Below are positions 1 through 6,642 of a stretch of DNA of 64,000 bases, piece by piece. The stretch spans positions 41,292-105,291 of the forward strand of contig CAKSFM010000010.1 in NCBI GenBank assembly GCA_934454525.1, in the 5' to 3' direction. Numbering within the stretch: the stretch's first letter is position 1; every line of letters starts with the position of its first letter. The notes beneath the pieces were generated by a model, which had not been told where the DNA came from, did no database searches, and worked only from the letters and a program-made list of their open reading frames with translations. Both the position numbers and the translations under genes were made by a program. The stretch is from an uncultured Clostridia bacterium (GTDB lineage: Bacteria > Bacillota > Clostridia > UMGS1883).

Positions 1-1126
1 TCAGATAAAGAATATAAACTTCTGTATAACCCGATATTTTCAGCTTGTCACCGATTATTTCACATTTTTCGGCAAACGGCCGTGCCACTGTTTCATACAC
101 TGTTTCAATCGGAGCTGCCGATTCCGGAAGCGTGACAAGCTCTTTGAAATTGATTTCGTTATGAACGGTTCCCTCAATGCTCGAAACTTTAACCGGACTG
201 TTTTTGCAGCTAAGTGCACCGCGCGGAATGTACGCGTCCGTAACTGCACTGCAATGCACAGTTTCCTTTGCCGTGACGCGGAAAAACAGTTCAGCGTCAA
301 CATCAAGTATTCGCTTTTCGCCAACCGCATCGTCTGCGGCGCGAACACTCAGATCGGTGATTTTGGCATTATAGTCAACCATCATATCGCCGCGTATACC
401 CTGAACATCAATTACCTGCGCAAACGGAAGCTCTGTTTCAATATAATCAAGTCTGCCTTCGGCGCAGTAAAGCGTGGTGACCGTAATCGTTCCTTTAATT
501 ATAGCTTTGTCATCAATAATCTTTATATCACTGTCCGATATTTCAGCGTCGGATTTAAGAATTTCGGAAATGCTCATTTTGCCTGCCGAAAGTTCAAAGC
601 TGTCGGTAACGGTCGCGGAGCTTTCGGCAAATGCCCGTATAACGGTTGATGAAAGCTCAGTTTTGCGTGTGCGCGCACCGTCAATTGATGAAATGAGATT
701 AAGCTCCCCCCGGTCATAAACCTTCAGGCAACCGCATAAAACTGCCTTTGCGGTAAGCTTGCGGCAGTTGGCCAGGTCATAGCTCAGGCTTGAAACCTCT
801 GCGTCTGCAACGGTGAGCATACCTTCCGCTATGCCGCTGTGAGTAAACAGGTTTGAAAAAACACAGGAGGAGTCAATGGAGCAAACGCATTTTTCCTCAT
901 TGTCGGCAAGATAAAGTATGTTAAATGAAATTGTTCCCGATAATATCACCCGATCGGTCTGTGTTTCACAGCTTGTTACCTTTGCCCGTGCGCTGATTTG
1001 CAGTATTCTCGAAATGTCAGGCTTTGAATCGGGCACGATAATGTCGCACTCGGTATTAAATTCACTTTTTGTATGGCACACAGCCGGGCATACCGAGAGC
1101 TTTTCGTTGTTAATATTGATTTCCAT
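1..1126 (-). CDS. DUF3794 (SPOCS) domain protein, 3' end beyond window
   Basis: The reading frame is open from an ATG at 1126 to the left edge, giving at least 375 residues; the C-terminus is missing. The N-terminal region has the SPOCS pattern (IIVPDSKPDISRILQISAR, then beta-rich FNILYLADNEE), and a second similar module follows (ISEILKSDAEIS, then TVTTLYC). DUF3794 modules occur in clostridial spore-coat or spore-associated proteins, often with a C-terminal LysM, which would lie outside the window. An AAGGGGG ribosome binding site sits 7 bases before the ATG. Family call is from motif memory; spore role is inferred from the family and the promoter described separately. Confidence 0.8.
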   Translation of the reverse strand, partial: MEININNEKLSVCPAVCHTKSEFNTECDIIVPDSKPDISRILQISARAKVTSCETQTDRVILSGTISFNILYLADNEEKCVCSIDSSCVFSNLFTHSGIAEGMLTVADAEVSSLSYDLANCRKLTAKAVLCGCLKVYDRGELNLISSIDGARTRKTELSSTVIRAFAESSATVTDSFELSAGKMSISEILKSDAEISDSDIKIIDDKAIIKGTITVTTLYCAEGRLDYIETELPFAQVIDVQGIRGDMMVDYNAKITDLSVRAADDAVGEKRILDVDAELFFRVTAKETVHCSAVTDAYIPRGALSCKNSPVKVSSIEGTVHNEINFKELVTLPESAAPIETVYETVARPFAEKCEIIGDKLKISGYTEVYILYL

Positions 1127-1149
1127 GGCGCATCCCCCTTACAACGAAA

Positions 1150-1178
1150 TATATATGACAAGCTGTGAAAAAATATGC
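1150..1178 (-). promoter_or_regulatory. Candidate sigma-E-type sporulation promoter
   Basis: On the minus strand GCATATT (1172-1178) is followed after 14 bases by CATATATA (1150-1157), close to the sigma-E pattern (kmATATT, 14-15, CATACAnT). It lies 24 bases ahead of the DUF3794 start, which fits a mother-cell sporulation gene. The region is AT-rich, so a chance match is possible. Confidence 0.4.
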
Positions 1179-1228
1179 AAAAAAATATGACAGACATTCA
1201 GCGAAGTCTGCCACTAAAAGGAGGGAAA

Positions 1229-1276
1229 ATGAAAAAAGTTTGTGTACCTCATCGGTACATCTATATAATAATCTAA
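1229..1276 (+). CDS. Possible 15-residue peptide (doubtful)
   Basis: A strong ribosome binding site (AGGAGG, 1219-1224) precedes ATG at 1229, and the frame stops after 15 codons (MKKVCVPHRYIYIII). A small inverted repeat, GTACC/GGTAC, lies inside. Nothing on the plus strand follows for 1.3 kb, so it does not look like a leader peptide for a downstream gene. The rest of 1127-1355 is AT-rich with nothing else recognisable. It may be a chance ORF. Confidence 0.2.
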   Translation: MKKVCVPHRYIYIII

Positions 1277-1355
1277 ATTCTTTGTTTTTGCAATTCGCAA
1301 AATATACTGATTATATATTTTTTTATGATTTTTTTTGTCGAATTTGCATAAATTA

Positions 1356-2528
1356 TTAAAGAATACAACCGTAAATGATATTTCTGATTCTTGTGTGAAC
1401 GTACGGTTCAAGATTGTTTAACATATGCTGCCCGTACACAGCGCTTATCCGATTCTCGGGGTCAATCATAATATACGAGCCTGCCGCGCCGCCCCAGCCG
1501 AATTCCCCGTGCGGCGAGAGTGAGCCGCCGTATGCGCGGTCAATGAGCGTGCGCACACCGAGACCGTAGCCGTAACCGCGAAGCTGCGGCCAGTTAAAGT
1601 CGGGAAGTTGCTGCGGAGTAAGCCTGTTGGTGCGCATAAGGTCAACTGCGCTGCGGCTGAGAATACGCGTTCCGTCAAACGATGTTCCGCCGTTTGCCAT
1701 AGCGTCGGCAAATTTTATATAATCGTCAACAGTTGAAATAATTCCTGCTCCGCCGCTGTCATACTCGCTGCCGAGAACAAGGTAATTTGTTTTTTGGATT
1801 TCCGTAGTTTTTTTCGTATCAGAGTCATACATATACTGCTTTGCAATGCGGGAATAATCCGCTTCGGTCGGGTGAAAGAATGAATTTGTCATGCCGAGCG
1901 GCTCGAAAATTGTTTCTGAAACATAGTCCGAGAAGCGTTTTCCCGAAACAACCTCAACAAATGCCGCAAGCACATCATGGCAAAGACTGTACTGCCAATG
2001 AGCTCCCGGTTCAAAATCAAGCGGCTGCTCGGAAAGCGCTTTGGCAATCATCCTTGTCGGGAATTTCCCGTCCGTATCGCGTATTTTCTGCTTGATATTT
2101 TCGGATTCCGTGTCGTAATTAAATCCTGCCGACATGGTAAACAGATGCTCAATCAAAATGGGGTTTTCCGCCTTTACGACTTCAAAATCCGTGTTTTCGT
2201 TTTCCGCGCTCCTGCCCTGGGCAACGGACAACCCCTCCCCCGAATCGGAAAAGTGCTTTTTCACTGTCATTTCACGGAATTCCGGCATATATTCATATAA
2301 CGGCTCTGCAAGCTGAAATTTTCCCTTTTCAAAAAGTGAAAGCGCTGCCGCGCATGTTATCGGTTTGGACATTGAGTACATGTTGTACAGCGGAGCGGCA
2401 GGGTCAATCGAGCCGCTGCCGTAAGAAAACAGCTCCTTTCCGTCGCGGTGAACGCGGATTTCGGCTGTGGGAATTCCGACCTCCTCCGTTAAATGGTCAA
2501 GAAAACTGCTGAGCGGTGAAAAATTCAT
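1356..2528 (-). CDS. Serine hydrolase, class C beta-lactamase / EstB-like family
   Basis: A 390-residue protein of the beta-lactamase-related hydrolase family (PF00144). The SxxK nucleophile motif is SMSK at residues 52-55 in YNMYSMSKPITCAAA, a Tyr-Ser motif follows in HWQYSLCHDVLAAF, and the C-terminal HGEFGWGGAAGSYIMID matches the H-x-G type third motif. The length is normal for EstB-type esterases and D-alanyl peptidase relatives. No signal peptide is seen, so a cytoplasmic esterase or peptidase is more likely than antibiotic resistance. AGAGGTAA lies 7-8 bases before the ATG. It is divergent from the transglutaminase gene. The substrate is unknown. Confidence 0.88.
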   Translation of the reverse strand: MNFSPLSSFLDHLTEEVGIPTAEIRVHRDGKELFSYGSGSIDPAAPLYNMYSMSKPITCAAALSLFEKGKFQLAEPLYEYMPEFREMTVKKHFSDSGEGLSVAQGRSAENENTDFEVVKAENPILIEHLFTMSAGFNYDTESENIKQKIRDTDGKFPTRMIAKALSEQPLDFEPGAHWQYSLCHDVLAAFVEVVSGKRFSDYVSETIFEPLGMTNSFFHPTEADYSRIAKQYMYDSDTKKTTEIQKTNYLVLGSEYDSGGAGIISTVDDYIKFADAMANGGTSFDGTRILSRSAVDLMRTNRLTPQQLPDFNWPQLRGYGYGLGVRTLIDRAYGGSLSPHGEFGWGGAAGSYIMIDPENRISAVYGQHMLNNLEPYVHTRIRNIIYGCIL

Positions 2529-2640
2529 ATTAATTACCTCTTTCTCATTATAATTGTTGCATTGAATAAAAATGTATGATATATTATTTTAAAACAAATA
2601 TATGAGAATGTCAAATATAAAAACAGCAGGAGGATATAAA

Positions 2641-4167
2641 ATGAAAAAATTTGTATCAATAATGGCTGCGGCAGCGCTTATGCTTTCCGCGGTATGTGCT
2701 TTTGCAAGCGAAACTGCGATATGTGTGCAGGCGGAGTTGCCGGAATTTATTTCTTTCGTCACAGAGCCGTGCAGCAATATTGCACTGTTTTCCGCGGATT
2801 ATAACGAAGATGATATTATAAGAAAAATTTATGAGGGTGCAGCCGCACAGGAGAGCAGAATAATTGTATTGAATCAGCTGCTTATGACAGACGGAGAACC
2901 CGATGCTGATAAAACGCTTGCAGTGCTCAAAAACGCTCTTACTAAAGTAAAGTATACATATCCGGATATGTACGCTATACAGAACAGGTATACCGTGTGG
3001 CAGGATTCAAGCGGGCATATTGTCATCGGGCTGACATATGCTGAGGGCATTGGCAACATTCAGAAACGGATGCGCCTGTATGAAGCGTTCAAAACGGACG
3101 TTCTTTCGCAGATATCTGATGGTATGACAGATTTTCAAAAAGCTGTCACTGTTCATGACTACATTGTTATGAATCTTAAATACGATACCTCTTATAATGT
3201 TTTTGACGCTGTGAATATGGCAATAGGCGGCAGCGGAGTGTGCCAGGGTTATGCACAAATGTTTTATGACATATGCGCCAAAGAGCTTAGCATGGGCTGC
3301 GGCTTTGCAGTGGGGAATAATAAAACGGCAGGCGCGGCAGGTCACATATGGAATGTTATAAAAATTGACGGAAAATGGTATCATGTCGATGCAACATATG
3401 ACGATCCGCTGCTCAGATACAGCGAAACGCAAACTGCAGCGGATGCGCCGATGCGCGTGTCGCACAATTATTTTCTTGTAAGCGATAAAAAGTTGAAAAG
3501 CATCAATCCGAATGATTCCATATATAGGGAAAACATTGAGTGTGCTGTTGAGTGCAGCGATACATATTATGATGAGAACCGTCCGTGGGATGACTCTTCA
3601 TCGGCGCAGATTATTGTGAACGACGGCGCAGTTTACTATATCAGCGGCAATGAGATTATCAGAAAATCCGATAAGGAAGAGAAAACGGTTTATGAGTTTA
3701 AATACAGCAGCGGAGGAAGTGTTTCTGCCGGAATCGGAATATATGATGGGGTTCTTTATGTAAGCGACAACCGGAAAAATATCTACCGTGTAGATTTAAG
3801 CAGCGGAGAAAGCAGTCTGCTTTATAATGGCAGCTCGCTGATTAAATATATGCGCATTGACGGAGGTGTTCTGCGTTTTTCGCTGTCGGAGCCTAATTCG
3901 GTTCAGTACAGTATCGGTGCTGTTCCGCTCGGAGAAACGGATGGACAAATACTCGGTGCGGAGCTTATAGACGGAAAAATTGTCGCACTGCTCCGCAGCA
4001 CTGCAAAAAAAGCTTCGCTTTATGCATCAGATTCCGAAGAATTCATCAAACGGGCAGGCGTTTCACCGGGATTAAACAGAATTTTTGCGGAATATACCGG
4101 AGACGCGGCATATTCACTGCGGTTTTTTCTCTGGACGGACGGACTTAAACCGCTTGATGTGAGATAA
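2641..4167 (+). CDS. Secreted transglutaminase-like protein
   Basis: The protein has 508 residues. An N-terminal signal peptide (about residues 1-23, MKKFVSIMAAAALMLSAVCA) is followed by a transglutaminase-like core with Cys201 in GVCQGYAQMF, His235 in GHIWNVI and Asp250 in YHVDATYDDP, a complete C-H-D triad. Residues from about 310 on are beta-rich repeats (VYYISGNEIIRKS, VLYVSDNRKNIYRVD) resembling a propeller-like DUF5050 tail. The start at 2641 is chosen because AGGAGG ends 8 bases before it and it opens the signal peptide; an in-frame start at 2602 lacks both. Exported enzymes of this type are thought to be peptidases or cross-linking enzymes; the target is unknown. Confidence 0.88.
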   Translation: MKKFVSIMAAAALMLSAVCAFASETAICVQAELPEFISFVTEPCSNIALFSADYNEDDIIRKIYEGAAAQESRIIVLNQLLMTDGEPDADKTLAVLKNALTKVKYTYPDMYAIQNRYTVWQDSSGHIVIGLTYAEGIGNIQKRMRLYEAFKTDVLSQISDGMTDFQKAVTVHDYIVMNLKYDTSYNVFDAVNMAIGGSGVCQGYAQMFYDICAKELSMGCGFAVGNNKTAGAAGHIWNVIKIDGKWYHVDATYDDPLLRYSETQTAADAPMRVSHNYFLVSDKKLKSINPNDSIYRENIECAVECSDTYYDENRPWDDSSSAQIIVNDGAVYYISGNEIIRKSDKEEKTVYEFKYSSGGSVSAGIGIYDGVLYVSDNRKNIYRVDLSSGESSLLYNGSSLIKYMRIDGGVLRFSLSEPNSVQYSIGAVPLGETDGQILGAELIDGKIVALLRSTAKKASLYASDSEEFIKRAGVSPGLNRIFAEYTGDAAYSLRFFLWTDGLKPLDVR

Positions 4168-4202
4168 ACGGAAAAATATGCCGCGCAGTTTGCAAAAAAA
4201 GG

Positions 4203-4231
4203 TTGACATACGGCGGATTATGTGATATTAT
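4203..4231 (+). promoter_or_regulatory. Sigma-A promoter of the riboswitch-controlled symporter
   Basis: TTGACA (4203-4208), a 17-base spacer, and TATTAT (4226-4231). Transcription would begin just before the glycine aptamer. Confidence 0.8.
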
Positions 4232-4249
4232 CACAATGTTAATTAAATA

Positions 4250-4440
4250 TGACCCGTGGAAGTTTTCGGATAAAACCGGAAATGAAGGGAACTTCGGAGA
4301 AGCTCATTGGATTGAGTGCCGAAGGGGCAAGGCTGCACTTTGATGCGGCTGAAACTCTCAGGCAAAAGGACGGAGACTGCGTTAAGCGAGTTTTTTGTAT
4401 TTTTTGAAGTTGTCGCCTTGGGTCGGCAACTTTTTTGTTA
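4250..4440 (+). promoter_or_regulatory. Glycine riboswitch
   Basis: The conserved glycine-aptamer blocks are present in order: GAGTGCCGAAGGGGCAAGG (4315-4333) and GAAACTCTCAGGCAAAAGGAC (4351-4371). Only one set of these blocks is visible, so this is a singlet aptamer; the upstream hairpin (GAAGTT...AACTTC, about 4259-4297) may be the partial partner stem that singlets carry. An intrinsic terminator follows before the gene. The controlled gene is an AGCS sodium:alanine/glycine symporter, a common target of this riboswitch. The mode (on or off) cannot be read with certainty. Confidence 0.9.
4408..4436 (+). terminator. Riboswitch expression-platform terminator
   Basis: An 8-bp stem (4408-4415 with 4424-4431, one G-T pair) closes a CCTTGGGT loop and is followed by TTTTTT (4431-4436). 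It lies 17 bases before the symporter start, so it would attenuate transcription. Confidence 0.75.
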
Positions 4441-4453
4441 TTGGAGGATTAGT

Positions 4454-5890
4454 ATGGAAGCGTTCATGGAAGCATTTAACAAATTATTAACGCAGATTAA
4501 CGACTGGGTGTGGGGTATTCCGCTCATCGTGCTTATTCTTGCTGTCGGATTTCTGCTGACGGTCAGAACGGGTCTTGTTCAGGTTAAGCATCTCGGCAAG
4601 GCGCTCCGCTTTATGTTTCAGGACGAGGAGGACGGCGAGGGCGATGTAACGAGCTTCGGCGCACTTTGTACGGCTCTTTCGGCAACTATCGGAACGGGTA
4701 ACATTGTCGGCGTTGCAACGGCGATTGCAACCGGAGGTCCTGGAGCTTTGTTCTGGATGGAATTTGCGGCATTTCTCGGAATGGCAACAAAATATGCCGA
4801 GGGTCTGCTTGCGGTTAAGTACAGAGAAATCGGTAAGGACGGAAAGGTTCTCGGCGGTCCGTTCTACTATATTGAGAAAGGCATGGGCGCAAATTGGAAA
4901 TGGCTTGCAAAGCTTTTCGCAATCTTCGGAATGCTTGTAGGTATTCTCGGAATCGGAACAATGACGCAAATTAACAGTATCACGGGTGCGGTTCAGAACT
5001 TTTTTGACCAGGATAGAGCAATGGTTGCGTTTTCAATCGGCAAGCATGCTTACGCATGGCCGACGGTCATTTCCGGTGTTTTGGTAACGCTTTTTGCAGC
5101 GCTTGTTATCATCGGCGGAATAAAGAGAATCGCAAAGGTTTCGGAGGTTATTGTTCCGTTCATGGCTGTTATCTATTTTGTCTGCGGAATAGTTCTCCTT
5201 GTATGTAATGTGACAAAAATTCCGGCGGCAATTGTTCTTATCGTAAAAAGCGCGTTTTGCCCCCAGGCAGTGTTCGGTGCCGGCATTGGCATAACACTGA
5301 AGATGGCAATGCAGAAAGGTATTGCCAGAGGTATTTTCTCAAACGAAGCAGGTATCGGTTCAGCGCCGATTGCTGCGGCAGCGGCAAAAACAAAATCTGC
5401 AGTGCGCCAGGGTCTTGTATGCATGACGGGTACATTTTTCGATACAATCATCATCTGCACAATCACCGGTCTTTCAATCGTTCTGACGGGCGCTTACAAG
5501 CCGGCAATGGACGGAACGCTTGAGGGCGTTGCGGTAACGACAAAAGCGTTTACGGACGGACTTCCGTTCCCGAATCACGTTGGCGCATTTCTGCTTATGT
5601 TGAGCCTTGTGTTCTTTGCATTCACAACAATTCTCGGCTGGGATTACTATTCCGAAAAGTGCCTTCAGTACCTTGTCGGTGAAAAGCAAGGCGTGATTAT
5701 GACCTACAGAGTTCTCTACATACTCGCCGTGTTTGTCGGACCCTACCTCAAGGCAGGTTTTGTGTGGACGCTTGCGGACATTGTAAACGGACTCATGGCG
5801 TTCCCGAACCTTGTAGCCCTGTTTGCACTGAGCGGCGTTGTTGCGGCTGAAACAAAAGTCTTTATAAAAAATTTGGATAACGGTAAATAA
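4454..5890 (+). CDS. Sodium:alanine/glycine symporter, AGCS family
   Basis: A 478-residue membrane protein of the AGCS (alanine or glycine:cation symporter, PF01235) family. Signature stretches are LSATIGTGNIVGVATAIATG, GGPFYYIEKGMG and RGIFSNEAGIGSAPIAAAAA, with about ten hydrophobic segments. It would import glycine or alanine with sodium across the cytoplasmic membrane. The start at 4454 has TGGAGG 7 bases upstream; an in-frame earlier start at 4316 would translate the riboswitch and is rejected. Control by a glycine riboswitch makes glycine the likely substrate. The 3' end abuts a 26-bp palindrome that overlaps the convergent tetR gene. Confidence 0.93.
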   Translation: MEAFMEAFNKLLTQINDWVWGIPLIVLILAVGFLLTVRTGLVQVKHLGKALRFMFQDEEDGEGDVTSFGALCTALSATIGTGNIVGVATAIATGGPGALFWMEFAAFLGMATKYAEGLLAVKYREIGKDGKVLGGPFYYIEKGMGANWKWLAKLFAIFGMLVGILGIGTMTQINSITGAVQNFFDQDRAMVAFSIGKHAYAWPTVISGVLVTLFAALVIIGGIKRIAKVSEVIVPFMAVIYFVCGIVLLVCNVTKIPAAIVLIVKSAFCPQAVFGAGIGITLKMAMQKGIARGIFSNEAGIGSAPIAAAAAKTKSAVRQGLVCMTGTFFDTIIICTITGLSIVLTGAYKPAMDGTLEGVAVTTKAFTDGLPFPNHVGAFLLMLSLVFFAFTTILGWDYYSEKCLQYLVGEKQGVIMTYRVLYILAVFVGPYLKAGFVWTLADIVNGLMAFPNLVALFALSGVVAAETKVFIKNLDNGK

Positions 5891-5895
5891 ATAGT

Positions 5896-5951
5896 GTATC
5901 AAAAGAACCGCGTCAAAAATGATTTCATTTTTGACGCGGTTCTTTTGATAC
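5896..5951. terminator. Long palindrome between convergent symporter and tetR genes
   Basis: A perfect 25-bp inverted repeat (5896-5920 with 5927-5951; 26 bp counting the next pair). No long T-run follows on either strand, so termination is likely but not typical. The right arm encodes the last eight residues and the stop codon of the TetR protein. Confidence 0.6.
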
Positions 5952-6473
5952 CGGGATAATTTTTTCAAGATATTCAATAATTTGCTGCGGCGTTTTGTCA
6001 ATTTCACCAAGCAGCCAGCTTTCCATAAGCGTTCCGAGCGACACTGTGTAAAAATGCGCGAGAAAGTCGCTGAAATCGGTATCGGGGCAGTTATCACCGC
6101 CCTGCGGCTGCAGCAGGCGGACGATGCTGTTGACATCCTGATAAAAGAAACGGCGCAGATTTCGGTAACCGACGGAATTGAGCGTGTTCAGGCAGAAATC
6201 ATGGTTAAAGGTCAGATAATCGAGCAGAACAAGGAGCGCGTCCTGCCATGTTTTCACAACCTCCTGTTTTTTCATAAGAAGAATTATTTCCTGCTGATAC
6301 ACCCATTTCAAAAGGTCGTAAATATCCTCAAAATGATAGTAAAACGTTTGGCGGTTCACGCCGCAGTCCTCTGTTATTTCGCGCACAGTAATCTTATCGA
6401 GCGGCTTATGGCGCATTTTTTCCTTAAGCGCTTCGGCAAGCAGCGCTTTCGCTGCCTTTTTTCTGTCAGGCAT
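5925..6473 (-). CDS. TetR family transcriptional regulator
   Basis: A 182-residue protein with an N-terminal TetR helix-turn-helix: KITVREITEDCGVNRQTFYYHFEDIYDLL (shown here as ITEDCGVNRQTFYYHF) at about residues 20-60, and a helical ligand-binding C-terminal half. The start at 6473 is chosen for AAGGTG 7 bases upstream; an in-frame start at 6512 has none. It is divergent from the MMPL exporter gene, and the shared region contains both promoters and a candidate operator, so it very likely represses that exporter and possibly itself. The C-terminal VSKEPRQK is encoded by one arm of a palindrome. Confidence 0.88.
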   Translation of the reverse strand: MPDRKKAAKALLAEALKEKMRHKPLDKITVREITEDCGVNRQTFYYHFEDIYDLLKWVYQQEIILLMKKQEVVKTWQDALLVLLDYLTFNHDFCLNTLNSVGYRNLRRFFYQDVNSIVRLLQPQGGDNCPDTDFSDFLAHFYTVSLGTLMESWLLGEIDKTPQQIIEYLEKIIPVSKEPRQK

Positions 6474-6524
6474 AAATTTCACCTTTGCTTTCATACTATG
6501 TGAAAAAACCATTTGTTTTCTCTT

Positions 6525-6553
6525 ATTATAGCATTAAAAAAAGCTCTTGTCTA
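6525..6553 (-). promoter_or_regulatory. Promoter of the tetR gene
   Basis: On the minus strand TAGACA (6548-6553), a 17-base spacer and TATAAT (6525-6530), about 50 bases ahead of the tetR start. Confidence 0.7.
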
Positions 6554-6554
6554 C

Positions 6555-6578
6555 TATACATTTTTTGCATTTTGTATA
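6555..6578. promoter_or_regulatory. Candidate TetR operator
   Basis: TATACA (6555-6560) and TGTATA (6573-6578) form an inverted repeat with a 12-base spacer, placed between the two divergent promoters and touching the -35 box of each. Short and AT-rich, so tentative. Confidence 0.4.
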
Positions 6579-6607
6579 TTGAAAAAAATATTTTTTTATT
6601 GTAATAT
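6579..6607 (+). promoter_or_regulatory. Promoter of the MMPL exporter gene
   Basis: TTGAAA (6579-6584), a 17-base spacer and TAATAT (6602-6607), 35 bases ahead of the ATG. Confidence 0.65.
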
Positions 6608-6642
6608 AAGATAGATAGAGTGTTTAAATAGGGGTTGTATAT

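Noticed and set aside
1356..2528. Antibiotic-resistance beta-lactamase
   Set aside because: No signal peptide and EstB-like motif spacing; a general serine hydrolase is more likely.
4316..4453. N-terminal extension of the symporter
   Set aside because: It would translate the glycine riboswitch and terminator; the ribosome site and family start are at 4454.
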